Source: an uncultured Rivibacter sp. (GTDB lineage Bacteria > Pseudomonadota > Gammaproteobacteria > Burkholderiales > Burkholderiaceae). Taken from it: 64,000 nucleotides of DNA. Below the pieces are notes generated by a model, which saw nothing but the letters and a program-made list of their open reading frames with translations, was not told the DNA's origin and ran no database searches. The DNA lies in the NCBI GenBank assembly GCA_946480925.1, contig CAMLLU010000027.1, positions 6,373 to 70,372 of the forward strand, given 5' to 3'. Below are positions 22,666-30,949 of this stretch, piece after piece (position 1 is the stretch's first letter; each line of letters begins with the position of its first letter). The position numbers were made by a program, and so were the translations under genes.

Positions 22666-24430
22666 TGCTCTGGCTGGCTCGCTCATTCGTGCGCTGAACG
22701 GCCCGCTCGCCGGCCCAGGCCGGCAGGCGCTCGCGCATGCGGCGCTCGAAGCTCTTCATGCCGCGTTGCCGCCATTCGGCCGTGACGACCGGCGTGGCCA
22801 TGCCCGTGCCCTGCACACTGAACACCGGCATGGAGGCTTCTTCCTGTTCCACCTCGCGCACCACCGAGGCATCGCCCCGCGCCGCCCGCCCCAGGATGCT
22901 GCCCAGCGCCAGGTGCGAGAACACGTCGGTGCGGTTCGTGGTGTCGGCGCCCTCGGCGGTCTTGGCGAAGAAGGGCACGAAGAGCGGCCCGATGCTCACC
23001 AGGCCCTGGTAGTCGCCCACGAACAGCCCGCCGGCCACCGGTGCCTTGGCCATGTCGAAAGGCTTGGCGACACGGCTTTCGCGCCACGTGAGGCCGTCGC
23101 GCGAACGGGTGAGCCAGGTGTCCACCAGCAGCGTGGCCGGGTCGGCCGTGTTGCTGCGCAGGTCGTGGTACGTCACGCCCACCATGCCGTCGTGGCGCAC
23201 GTGCACGCTGGGCAGCAGCGCCTGCACCAATGGGTCGCGGTTGATCTGCACCGGCGCGCTCCACGTGTGGCCTCCGTCGGTGGACTGCGAAACCGCGACG
23301 CCGTCGCGCACGCCCGAGGAGAAGCGCGCGTCCTGCCACACCACGGTGATGGTGCCGTTGCGCGCGATGGCCAGTTGCCCCAGGATCGCGCCGTCGCGAA
23401 TGGGCGCGCCGGTTTCAGGGTCGCTCGTGCCGAGAGACAGCATGTCGGCCACCTTGATGGGCGCCGACCACGTGGCGCCCTTGTCGCTGGACAGGATGAC
23501 CTGCAGCGACAGCTGCTGCGTGGGGAAGTCGATCAACGTGAACAGGTTCACCAGCCCGCCATCGGGCAGCACCTCGATGCGCGCGCCGATGGTCTGTGCC
23601 GTGGGCCCCGGGTCGAACACCACGCGCGTGGGCTCCCAGCTCAGGCCGTTGTCCACGCTGCGTGCAAACAGCAGCGGCCCCGCGCCCTCGCCCGCCACGA
23701 AGCTGAGCCTGTCCCACACCGCGTAGACGTAGCGCGAGTCGGTGGGATCGGCCGTCATCGTGTTCTTGTCGTTGAAGCGCTCGTCGGTGTCGGCCACCAG
23801 CACGATCGACGGGCTCCACGTGCGACCGCCGTCAGTGGAGCGGCTGGCCAGCATGGCGCTGGCAGGCTTGCCGGGCACGATGGTGTCGTCGAACGACAGC
23901 GCCATCTGGTGCGCCACGCCATTGGGCGAGAAGCTCACCCACGGGTCGGTGGCGCGCTCGTAGTCGCCGTTGTTGGCCGCATTGCCGCCGGCACAGCGCG
24001 AGAACGGCGGGTACACGCGCCGCCACGTCACGCCACCATCGAACGAATACCCCGTGCCCAGCCCGCGCGCGCCGCCGTTGGACCAGCGGTCTTGCTGCCA
24101 CGCGCCGACGATGTTGAGCGGAAACCGCGGGTTGACCGCCGCAAACGGCTCGACCTCGGCATTGGCGTACAGGGTGCCCGTGTCGGGCACGCCGCTGCAG
24201 CCCGCCACGAACGGCGTGTCGGCCGTGGCACGGAACGTGAGGCCATCGAGGTCGATGCCACGCGCCGGCCAGCCGGCACTGGCCCCCGGGCCGACCGCCA
24301 CAGGCGGCGCCTTGGTTTGTGCGAACGCAGGTGAAAGACCCAGGGCCGCAATGGCGGCCACGGCCAACGCATGGCGAGCGAACGCACGAGTGCGGCGCTG
24401 ACTCGCCGAACCAGCAGCAACGAATGACAT
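22643..24430 (-). CDS. Secreted Asp-box (BNR/sialidase-like) beta-propeller protein
   Basis: The start at 24430 is preceded on the minus strand by AAGGAGGA and begins a long Sec signal peptide ending GLSPAFAQT (about residue 35). The 595-residue protein carries at least six Asp-box motifs S-x-D-x-G-x-T-W, including FDGGVTWRR, TDGGRTWSP, VDNGLSWEP, SDKGATWSA and TDGGHTWSA. They indicate a six-bladed propeller as in sialidases and other BNR proteins. No sialidase Arg triad was verified, so enzymatic activity is uncertain. It is transcribed against the acyl-CoA operon and overlaps its end. Confidence 0.85.
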   Translation of the reverse strand: MSFVAAGSASQRRTRAFARHALAVAAIAALGLSPAFAQTKAPPVAVGPGASAGWPARGIDLDGLTFRATADTPFVAGCSGVPDTGTLYANAEVEPFAAVNPRFPLNIVGAWQQDRWSNGGARGLGTGYSFDGGVTWRRVYPPFSRCAGGNAANNGDYERATDPWVSFSPNGVAHQMALSFDDTIVPGKPASAMLASRSTDGGRTWSPSIVLVADTDERFNDKNTMTADPTDSRYVYAVWDRLSFVAGEGAGPLLFARSVDNGLSWEPTRVVFDPGPTAQTIGARIEVLPDGGLVNLFTLIDFPTQQLSLQVILSSDKGATWSAPIKVADMLSLGTSDPETGAPIRDGAILGQLAIARNGTITVVWQDARFSSGVRDGVAVSQSTDGGHTWSAPVQINRDPLVQALLPSVHVRHDGMVGVTYHDLRSNTADPATLLVDTWLTRSRDGLTWRESRVAKPFDMAKAPVAGGLFVGDYQGLVSIGPLFVPFFAKTAEGADTTNRTDVFSHLALGSILGRAARGDASVVREVEQEEASMPVFSVQGTGMATPVVTAEWRQRGMKSFERRMRERLPAWAGERAVQRTNERASQSTTKPAVN

Positions 24431-24787
24431 GTGGATTCCTCCTTGAGTGGAGGCGGTGTGCTCTGCGGCCCACTCGACCCCGAACGCGGCGCGGGTGCAA
24501 CTGGCGCGCGTTACGCCGCACGACTGCGCGCGACCCGGTACAGGTTTAGTTGCTGGGGGGCGCGGAGCCAAGGAAGGTGCGGGGCTTTTGTTGAAACGGG
24601 GCGTATCTGCGGCGGTGGTCCTCAAGCAAGCGCCAGAGAATCGCTATTGCACTCAGCAGCAGCAGGTGCGGCGACCTTGTATGTTCTAGGGAGGGAACCC
24701 GCCAAGCCGAGCCAATAGACTGCTGGCCGCAGCAACCGCCACGCCGCGTTTGCTCATCGTCTTCAAACACTCGCCCAGGGAGGCGCC
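24431..24787. other. Divergent intergenic region without a convincing gene
   Basis: This stretch separates the start of the BNR-protein gene (minus strand) from the small cluster on the plus strand. Open frames exist on both strands, but none has a good ribosome site, recognisable motifs or normal composition. Promoters for both directions are expected here, yet I see no clear -35/-10 pair. Confidence 0.5.
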
Positions 24788-24895
24788 ATGACGAACTACC
24801 GGCCACCATTGCCGCCAGCGCAAAGCACGCGGCTCATGCTCGGCGCAATCGAGGCACTGCCCCACGGCCTTCGTGGAGGACACAGACATGCCTGA
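24788..24895 (+). CDS. Possible 35-residue leader or small protein before the L,D-transpeptidase-like gene
   Basis: ATG 24788 is preceded by GGGAGG four bases away and the frame ends at TGA 24893-24895, overlapping the next start at 24888. The peptide begins TNYRPPLPPAQSTRLML and has no recognisable domain. The good ribosome site and the overlap suggest a translated coupling peptide, but chance remains possible. Confidence 0.35.
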   Translation: MTNYRPPLPPAQSTRLMLGAIEALPHGLRGGHRHA

Positions 24896-25469
24896 CACGC
24901 GATACACAGTGGGAGGCATGGATGGTTGGCTCAACGTGAAGCGCGAACCATCCGGCGCGATCATCGCGGTGCCCGAGTTCCTTCGTGTCGAGTTTGAACG
25001 TTCATCCGGCGGGCGCGATTACTTCACCGTGCTTGAAGGTGTGGAACGCGGCAAGAAGTTCTCGGTGAAAGCCGGCAACCTGAAGGCAGGAAACCCCGGC
25101 TATCGCGCCGGGGCAGCGTTGCAGTTCAATCTGGGCCGAGAGCAACTGACCTACCCTGGCGGGCAGATCAAGGCCATCACGCACAGCCGCAACCCCATAC
25201 CGGCTGGCGCGCACCCGATTCAGATTCCAGACTTTCCTCATGAGCTGGGCATGGGCTACATCAGCCAGTCGACCTATGCGAAAAGCTGGTTCTACCTGGG
25301 CCAGGGCCACGCCGTGCCCGGCAACAACGACCGTTATCTCCATCCGGGCTCCGTGAGTGCGGGCTGCATCACGGTGGACCCATCGGAGTGGACGCGGCTC
25401 TACCAGTACCTAAGCCTCTGCAGGAGTGGTGATGGCAAGACTGTTGGCTCTGTCACTGTGGTTCGCTAG
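24888..25469 (+). CDS. L,D-transpeptidase-like (YkuD/Tlde1-like) protein without signal peptide
   Basis: ATG 24888 has GGAGG eight bases upstream. The 193-residue protein has no signal peptide or membrane span. Its C-terminal half contains SWFYLGQGHAVPG followed about 16 residues later by PGSVSAGCITV (about residues 155-165). That is the H...S-x-G-C-I pattern of L,D-transpeptidases, in which Cys attacks peptidoglycan peptides. Absence of a signal and an overlapping downstream lipoprotein gene recall T6SS effectors of the Tlde1/DUF2778 type and their periplasmic immunity proteins. This is inference: no T6SS gene is in the window. An ordinary cytoplasmic hydrolase is less likely given the peptidoglycan-type motif. 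Confidence 0.65.
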   Translation: MPDTRYTVGGMDGWLNVKREPSGAIIAVPEFLRVEFERSSGGRDYFTVLEGVERGKKFSVKAGNLKAGNPGYRAGAALQFNLGREQLTYPGGQIKAITHSRNPIPAGAHPIQIPDFPHELGMGYISQSTYAKSWFYLGQGHAVPGNNDRYLHPGSVSAGCITVDPSEWTRLYQYLSLCRSGDGKTVGSVTVVR

Positions 25470-25977
25470 CGTGTTCGTGCTGCCTGGGTGCAACGCGCAG
25501 GAAAGCACGAAGGCGACGAAGCTTCTCACCGAAAGCGAGGCTGGCAATGCAGAGTTCGTGTCGCGCTGGTTGACTCAACACCGCGCAGCGAATCAGAAAG
25601 AGGCCCAGCGATTTCTGCAGCAGGGTGAGCGCGAAAAGCAAAGAGGCAACTGGTCTGGCGCGACCAAGGCGTTTGGCGAAAGCATGATTCGCTACCCGAG
25701 CCCGCAGGCCTTGGCCGGGTATGCAGAAGCAGAGTTGCGGATGCTGGGGGCAGTGCGCGCTCGAGACAAGAACATGAACGAGCACGTCGCCGTCGACGTG
25801 AAGCATGCACTGGCGTTCTACGAGGCCGCACTTTCGGCGAACACCGTGCTTGGCACGCTACCGGCGCAAGAGGTCGAGCAACTCAGGAAGAACGTCGATT
25901 GCTTGAAAGCCAACCTTGCTGCGGCGAACAAGCAGCCAGGCTGTGCACCGCTGGAGCGGTACATGGCCGGTCGCTAA
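25432..25977 (+). CDS. Lipoprotein overlapping the L,D-transpeptidase-like gene, candidate immunity protein
   Basis: ATG 25432 with AGGAG five bases upstream is preferred over GTG 25426. The 181-residue product has a lipoprotein signal peptide ending in the lipobox VLPGC (Cys about residue 19), followed by an alpha-helical body (QKEAQRFLQQGEREKQRGNW, and FYEAALSA) reminiscent of TPR-like repeats. Its start lies 38 bases inside the upstream gene, indicating tight translational coupling. A periplasmic lipoprotein next to a cell-wall-active enzyme fits an immunity or chaperone role, but the family is not recognised. Confidence 0.7.
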   Translation: MARLLALSLWFASVFVLPGCNAQESTKATKLLTESEAGNAEFVSRWLTQHRAANQKEAQRFLQQGEREKQRGNWSGATKAFGESMIRYPSPQALAGYAEAELRMLGAVRARDKNMNEHVAVDVKHALAFYEAALSANTVLGTLPAQEVEQLRKNVDCLKANLAAANKQPGCAPLERYMAGR

Positions 25978-26072
25978 GAACCCTGGGGCGAAACCGGGTT
26001 GTACAGCGTGTCTCCCCCTCCGCACGTTGTGGGCACGGCCGACTTCTGGTTCCGCGTGCACTTGGTGGTTTG

Positions 26073-26696
26073 ATGGCGATCAAGCAACTGCGCGTTCTGC
26101 TTGCTGTAGCGATTGGCTTTGCATCGTTGCCCGCTGCGGCTGCAGGCAACTGCCCTTTCCTCCCCGACTACGAGCAGCTCCGGCAACAGCTGCCCGGCAT
26201 GCCGCCAGCACAGGCTGCGGCAGCGCTCGAGCAATACAGCCGCACCCACGAGAACCCCGAAGCCTGCGAAGCCATCGAGATCGAGCAGCAATTGGGCTCG
26301 GTCGAAAGATCGCTGTTCACGATGGGTATTGCAGAGCATCGAGTGGCGGCCCATGCGGTCTACCGCTGCCACCGCGTAGAGCCACGCACAGCCCGCTGCG
26401 AAGGAATGGTTGAGGATGGCACGGCCCATCCGTTGAGCCAAGGGCGCCCGCCCGCACTGCCTCTCGAGAGCAGTGCCACCGTGGACTTCAAAACCGACCG
26501 GCCCGGCGCAACGCTGCACCGCGTATACATGGTCACGTTAGCTGATGCACTGGATGGCAAGGCAGCGCGGCGCCTTGTGATGCGCCGCGGCAAGGTTCAG
26601 ATTCTCTCTGGCACTCGAAGCGTAGCCATCATTGCCATATTCCGTACGAGCAACTCACCATGGCGCTTTCGCAAGGCGGTTTGGTGGGTGCTGTAA
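26073..26696 (+). CDS. Hypothetical periplasmic protein
   Basis: The ATG at 26073 opens a clear Sec signal peptide (KQLRVLLAVAIGFASLPAAAAG, cleavage near residue 24). The 207-residue protein has four Cys in the mature part (NCPFLP, ACEAIE, RCHRV, RCEGM), which could form two disulfides. I recognise no domain. It follows the lipoprotein gene by 95 bases on the same strand and ends before a UUCG hairpin at 26817. It may belong to the same unit or stand alone. Confidence 0.6.
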   Translation: MAIKQLRVLLAVAIGFASLPAAAAGNCPFLPDYEQLRQQLPGMPPAQAAAALEQYSRTHENPEACEAIEIEQQLGSVERSLFTMGIAEHRVAAHAVYRCHRVEPRTARCEGMVEDGTAHPLSQGRPPALPLESSATVDFKTDRPGATLHRVYMVTLADALDGKAARRLVMRRGKVQILSGTRSVAIIAIFRTSNSPWRFRKAVWWVL

Positions 26697-26816
26697 GGCG
26701 AACGAGCGCATCGAGCGTGAAAACGACAGGTGACTTTGCACGTAGTAGCCGGGCGTGTAGCCAGCCGCTATCCGTTGTTTCCTCTACGTCAGTCGCACTG
26801 CTGGAAGATGTCTGTC

Positions 26817-26834
26817 AATAGAGTTCGCTCTATT
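26817..26834. terminator. UUCG-loop hairpin between convergent genes
   Basis: AATAGAG, TTCG, CTCTATT form a perfect seven-base-pair stem with a very stable UUCG tetraloop, followed on the plus strand by TGTTG. It lies in the gap between the plus-strand gene ending at 26696 and the minus-strand LysR gene ending at 26867. It could serve as a weak bidirectional terminator; no long T-run is present. Confidence 0.5.
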
Positions 26835-26866
26835 TGTTGAATGGGAGCTTACTCATCAAGCAACCC

Positions 26867-27778
26867 CTACAACAGCCTCCCCTCAAAATTGAAATTCGCC
26901 AGATGGCGAATCAACTCCGCCGCCAGCTTTGGCAGCGCCACGCCCGCACGGTTCACGATCTTCGTTTCTCGCCGGGCCCATTCATCGCTCAGCCCCACGG
27001 TCTGCACCTTCATCGTTCGCGCATGTCGCAACGCCGATGAGCGTGGGATCACGCCGATGCCCACGCCGGCTTCCACCAGCAGGCAGATGGATTCGAAGCT
27101 GCTCACCTGAATGCGGAAGGTGAGGTTGCGGCCGATGGCGCGGGCCAGTGGAGGCAGGAAGCTGGCGAGCGCGCTGCCTTCGGCTAGCGAGATGTGGTGC
27201 TCGTCCAGCGTTTCCACAAAGTTCGTCTGCCCGCCCGGGGCCTGTGCCAGGCGGTGGCCCTGGGGCACCACCACCACGAGCTCGTCACCCACGAAGTCGT
27301 GCACTTCCAGGCCTTCGGTGTCCACGTTGCCGGCCACGAGGCCGATGTCGGCGTGCGACTCGTTGATGGCGATGACGATCTCGTGGCTCAGGCGCTCGTG
27401 CAGGTCAATGTTCACGTCGGGATGCTGCGCCAGGAAGCTGGCCAGCGCGGCAGGCAGCGCACTGCTGATGGAGGTGGTGTTGGCCAAGACGCGCACATGG
27501 CCCTTGATACCGCCTGCGTATTCGCGCAGGTCCACCTTCAGGTGCTCCACCTGCTGCAGCACGAGGCGCGCATGGTGCAGCAGCGCTTCGCCGGCGGGGT
27601 TGAGTGCCACGCCCTGCGGCTTGCGATAGAAGAGCTTGGTGCCGATGTTGTCTTCGAGCTGCTTGATGCGCGTGCTGGCCGCGGCCAGCGAAATGCACGC
27701 GCGCTCGGCGCCCTTGCGCAGGTTCGACTCTTCGGCCACGTAGACGAAGAGCCGCAGGTCCATCAGGTCGAAGTGCAT
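26867..27778 (-). CDS. LysR family transcriptional regulator
   Basis: The start at 27778 gives 303 residues beginning HFDLMDLRLFVYVAEESNL. The winged HTH is in KGAERACISLAAASTRIKQLEDNIGTKLFYRK (about residues 20-52, in two parts), followed by a periplasmic-binding-protein-like effector domain (about 90-295). It is transcribed divergently from the Bug-ligase-DUF35-thiolase unit, the usual arrangement for a LysR regulator and its target. The 25-bp motif at 27823-27847 lies in the shared promoter region and recurs before two other genes. Confidence 0.93.
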   Translation of the reverse strand: MHFDLMDLRLFVYVAEESNLRKGAERACISLAAASTRIKQLEDNIGTKLFYRKPQGVALNPAGEALLHHARLVLQQVEHLKVDLREYAGGIKGHVRVLANTTSISSALPAALASFLAQHPDVNIDLHERLSHEIVIAINESHADIGLVAGNVDTEGLEVHDFVGDELVVVVPQGHRLAQAPGGQTNFVETLDEHHISLAEGSALASFLPPLARAIGRNLTFRIQVSSFESICLLVEAGVGIGVIPRSSALRHARTMKVQTVGLSDEWARRETKIVNRAGVALPKLAAELIRHLANFNFEGRLL

Positions 27779-27822
27779 GCGGGGCATTGTGGGGCCGTGC
27801 CCTCGGCACCCACGCCCGGGTG

Positions 27823-27847
27823 AACACCCCCTTCGGCAAAAACAGAT
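27823..27847 (+). promoter_or_regulatory. 25-bp conserved promoter motif, copy B, in the LysR/Bug divergent region
   Basis: AACACCCC, CTTCGGCAAA, AACAGAT. It lies 45 bp upstream of the LysR start and 85 bp upstream of the Bug start, the place for a LysR operator. A T-N11-A pattern can be placed within it, but no strong dyad is visible. It is 23/25 identical to copy A at 13649. Confidence 0.6.
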
Positions 27848-27932
27848 GGCGCGGCGCGCACCCCGCGGCCATGCTGTGCCCACAGCCGGCCCACCCGGCG
27901 CCCTCATCGCAAGCCAAGAGGAGACAAGCACC

Positions 27933-28934
27933 ATGACGCATCGCCTTCGTTCGGGGCTGTGCCGCACGCTCGGCTTGCTGGCGCTGGCCACGGCCACTGC
28001 CACTGCAACGGGCCTCATGGCGTGGGCCCAGGCGGGCGCCGCAGGCGCCAATGCCAACGTGCGGCTGGTGGTGGGCTATGCGGCAGGCGGCCCGGTGGAC
28101 ACGGCGGCGCGGCAGTTCGCGCCGGTGCTGGCGCGCGAGCTGGGCCGCAACGTGATCGTGGACAACAGGCCCGGCGCGGCCGGTGCGCTGGGCGCCGAGG
28201 CGGTGGCCAAGGCGGCGCCCGACGGCGCCACGCTCTACTTCGGCGCCAGCCCCACGCTCACCATCAGCCCGCACGTCATGAAGCAGATGACGCTGGACCC
28301 GGCCAAGGACCTGGTGCCCGTGTCGCCGGTGCTGAGCTATGCCAACGCGCTGGTGGTCAACAAGGAGCTGCCCATCAAGTCGCTGCAGGAGCTCATCGCC
28401 TATGCGAAGGCCCACCCCGGCCAGGTGACGTATGGCTCGGCTGGCATGGGCGCTTCGAACCACCTGAGCGGCGAGCTGTTCGCCAGGCAGGCCGGCGTGC
28501 AGCTCACGCACGTGCCCTACAAGGGCAATGCGCCTGCAATGACGGACGTGATCGGCGGGCAGCTCACGATGATGTTCGACATCGTGAGCACTGCGCGCGG
28601 CTACGTGCAGGCCGGCCGCGTGCGCGCGCTGGCCGTCACGTCGAAGACCCGCAATACGTCGATGCCCGAGGTGCCCACGCTGCGCGAGGCGGGGCTGGCG
28701 GGCTACGAGGTGATCGGCTGGTACGGCGTGTACGGCCCGGCCCAGCTGGGCGCCGCGCAGGTGAAGCAGCTCAACGCGGCGGTGAACCGCGCGCTGGCCG
28801 ACGAGGGCCTGCGCAAGCAGTGGGCCGAGCAGGGCTACGACATGTGGGCCGGCGAGCCCGCCCTGCTGGCGGCGCAGCAGCGCAGCGACTTCGACATGTG
28901 GAAGGGCGTGACGGCAGGCATGAAGTTCGACTGA
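27933..28934 (+). CDS. Bug/TctC-type periplasmic solute-binding protein (third copy)
   Basis: ATG 27933 follows AGAGGAGA. The 333-residue protein has a signal peptide (LCRTLGLLALATATATATGL, cleavage near AWAQA). The motifs are VRLVVGYAAGGPVDTAARQF, VIVDNRPGAAGALG and APDGATLYFGASPT, all typical of the Bug family. It is the first gene of the LysR-linked operon and immediately precedes an acyl-CoA ligase. No TctA/TctB genes are present, so it must share membrane components encoded elsewhere or act as a sensor. Confidence 0.93.
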   Translation: MTHRLRSGLCRTLGLLALATATATATGLMAWAQAGAAGANANVRLVVGYAAGGPVDTAARQFAPVLARELGRNVIVDNRPGAAGALGAEAVAKAAPDGATLYFGASPTLTISPHVMKQMTLDPAKDLVPVSPVLSYANALVVNKELPIKSLQELIAYAKAHPGQVTYGSAGMGASNHLSGELFARQAGVQLTHVPYKGNAPAMTDVIGGQLTMMFDIVSTARGYVQAGRVRALAVTSKTRNTSMPEVPTLREAGLAGYEVIGWYGVYGPAQLGAAQVKQLNAAVNRALADEGLRKQWAEQGYDMWAGEPALLAAQQRSDFDMWKGVTAGMKFD

Positions 28935-28945
28935 ACGACGGCACG

Positions 28946-30445
28946 ATGAAGCGCATCCACGAAGCCTTCGACACCTGGCTCGCGCGCGACCCGGCGCGAC
29001 CGTTTCTGCACCTGCCCGAGCGCGACGTCGATTTCGCGACGCTGGGCGCGCTGGTGCACACGCTCGAAGCCGAGCTGCGCGTCGACGGCGTGCGCGCGGG
29101 CGACCGCGTGCTCATCGTGGCCGAGAACTGCCCCGAGCACGTGGCGCTGATATTGGCCTGCAGCCGCGTGGGCGCCTGGTCTTGCGGCGTGAATGCGCGC
29201 ATGGCGCCCGGCGAGGTGGCGGCCTTTGCCGAGAAGGCCGATGCACGCTGCCTCTACTTCACCAGCGGCGTGCCGGCCGCCGCGGCGCGGCATGCGCTGC
29301 GCCATGCCGCCACCGATGCGGCGGTGCGCGGCCTTTCGCGCAGCGCCGTGCGCACCGAGGCCATGGCCGAAACGGGCGCACTGGCCAAGCGGGTGGCGGC
29401 CATCATCTTCACCTCGGGCACCACGGGCACGCCCAAGGGCGTGATGGTCACGCACGAAGGGCTGCTGCACTTCGCCCGGGTGTCGGCCCAGTCGCGCCGG
29501 CTCGGGCCGCAAGACCGCTCGTATGCCTACCTGCCGATGACGCACATCTTCGGGCTGGGCACGGTGCTCATGGCTTCTCTGCATGCGGGCGCCAGCCTGG
29601 TGATGCGCAGCCAGTTCGATGCGGCCGACGTGCTGCATGCGCTGGCCCACCACCAGGTGTCGCAGCTGCAGGGGCCACCCACGCTGTTTTCTCGGCTCCT
29701 GGCCTGCATGGACGAGCACCGCATCGCCCACCCCGAAGCACCTGCGCTGCGCTACGTGTACACCGGCGCCGGCCCGCTGGACATGCCGCTCAAGCGCGCG
29801 GTAGAGGCCCGCTTCGGGCAGCCGCTGCACCACGGCTACGGGTTATCTGAATACGCGGGCTCGGTGCACGTCACACCACTGGGCCAGCACCGCGACGACA
29901 CCTCGGCGGGCACGCGGGTGGAAGGCGCGGAGCTGCGCATCGTGGGGCCGAGCGGGCAAGAGCTGCCGGCCGGCGAGCGCGGCGAGATCTGGCTGCGCGG
30001 GCGCGGGCTCATGGCCGGCTACTTCCGTGACGAGGCGACCACCGCCGCGGTCATGAAGCCGGACGGCTGGTACGCGAGCGGCGACCTCGGCTACCTCGAT
30101 GCGCAGGGCGCGCTCTTCGTGGTGGGGCGGCTGAAGGAAATGATCATTCGCTCGGGCTTCAACGTGTACCCCGCTGAAGTGGAAGCGGCACTGCACGCGT
30201 TCGGCGCCATACAGGCCGCGGCCGTGGTGGGCCGGCCCGAACGCGACGGCAACGAGGAGGTGGTGGCCTTCGTGGTGCTCAAGCCCGGCTGCACGCTCGA
30301 CCATGCTGCGCTCGGTGCCCACCTGCGCGAGCACCTCGCGCCCTACAAGCGGCCTGCGCGGGTGGAAGTGGTGCAGGCGTTTCCGATGACGCACAGCGGC
30401 AAGGTGCTCAAGCACGAGCTGCTGGCCGGGCTGGCGCCGCGGTGA
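28946..30445 (+). CDS. Acyl-CoA ligase, AMP-forming (third copy)
   Basis: The 499-residue ANL enzyme has IIFTSGTTGTPKGVMVTH (A3, about residues 152-169), HGYGLSEYAGSVH (A5), WYASGDLGYLDAQGALFV (A7), RLKEMIIRSGFNVYPAEVE (A8) and MTHSGKVLKHELL with the catalytic Lys. RSGFNVYP is typical of fatty-acid and aryl-acid CoA ligases. It follows the Bug gene by eleven bases, suggesting that the transported acid is its substrate. The substrate is unknown. Confidence 0.93.
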   Translation: MKRIHEAFDTWLARDPARPFLHLPERDVDFATLGALVHTLEAELRVDGVRAGDRVLIVAENCPEHVALILACSRVGAWSCGVNARMAPGEVAAFAEKADARCLYFTSGVPAAAARHALRHAATDAAVRGLSRSAVRTEAMAETGALAKRVAAIIFTSGTTGTPKGVMVTHEGLLHFARVSAQSRRLGPQDRSYAYLPMTHIFGLGTVLMASLHAGASLVMRSQFDAADVLHALAHHQVSQLQGPPTLFSRLLACMDEHRIAHPEAPALRYVYTGAGPLDMPLKRAVEARFGQPLHHGYGLSEYAGSVHVTPLGQHRDDTSAGTRVEGAELRIVGPSGQELPAGERGEIWLRGRGLMAGYFRDEATTAAVMKPDGWYASGDLGYLDAQGALFVVGRLKEMIIRSGFNVYPAEVEAALHAFGAIQAAAVVGRPERDGNEEVVAFVVLKPGCTLDHAALGAHLREHLAPYKRPARVEVVQAFPMTHSGKVLKHELLAGLAPR

Positions 30446-30466
30446 AGGCGCCACCGTGAAAGAGCG

Positions 30467-30491
30467 AACACCCCCTTTCGCATTCGCAAAT
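30467..30491 (+). promoter_or_regulatory. 25-bp conserved promoter motif, copy C (degenerate)
   Basis: AACACCCCCTT followed by TCGCATTCGCAAAT matches copy B in about 18 of 25 positions. It lies 21 bases after the ligase stop and 60 bases before the DUF35 start. It may give the distal half of the cluster its own promoter. Confidence 0.4.
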
Positions 30492-30526
30492 TGCGCGCTC
30501 GCCGCCATGCCACGATGCTGCAAGCC

Positions 30527-30949
30527 ATGAACCCTCCCACTCCACTGCCCCGAGACCTGGACCCGCAAGGCGGCGTGCTCGCGCGCCACCAGGCTGCCTT
30601 GAACGAAGGCCGCTTTCTCATCCAGCGCTGCAATGGCTGCGGCCAGGCGGTGTACTTCCCTCGCGAGCTGTGCCCGCACTGCGGCCACGGCGAGCTCGCC
30701 TTCGCTGAGCCCAAGGGCACCGGCACCGTGTATGCGGTGACCACGGTGCGCCGCAAGGCCGAGGCCGGTGGCGACTACAACGTGTCACTGATCGAGCTGG
30801 ACGAAGGCGTGCGGCTCATGAGCCGCGTGGAGAACATGCCCAGCAGCGACGTGCGCGTCGGCCTGCGGGTGGTCGCGCGCGTGGCGCAGCAAGGCGGCCA
30901 GGGCGTGGTGGTGTTCGATGCGCCCACGGCGCTGGGAGTGCACACATGA
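30527..30949 (+). CDS. DUF35 OB-fold/zinc-ribbon protein, thiolase partner
   Basis: The ATG at 30527 is preferred; ATG 30515 is in the same frame. The 140-residue protein has a zinc ribbon CNGCGQAVYFPRELCPHCG (about residues 38-56: C-x2-C-x11-C-x2-C) followed by an OB-fold (GTGTVYAVTTVRR, VSLIELDEGVRLMSRVEN). DUF35 proteins form obligate complexes with thiolase-like enzymes, such as ChsH2 domain with Ltp2, or BbsA with BbsB. The gene overlaps the thiolase-like gene by four bases (30946-30949), supporting such a complex. Confidence 0.88.
   Translation: MNPPTPLPRDLDPQGGVLARHQAALNEGRFLIQRCNGCGQAVYFPRELCPHCGHGELAFAEPKGTGTVYAVTTVRRKAEAGGDYNVSLIELDEGVRLMSRVENMPSSDVRVGLRVVARVAQQGGQGVVVFDAPTALGVHT

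Noticed and set aside
24447..24809. Overlapping small frames in the divergent region upstream of the L,D-transpeptidase-like gene
   Set aside because: Composition and start context are poor and no conserved motif is visible.
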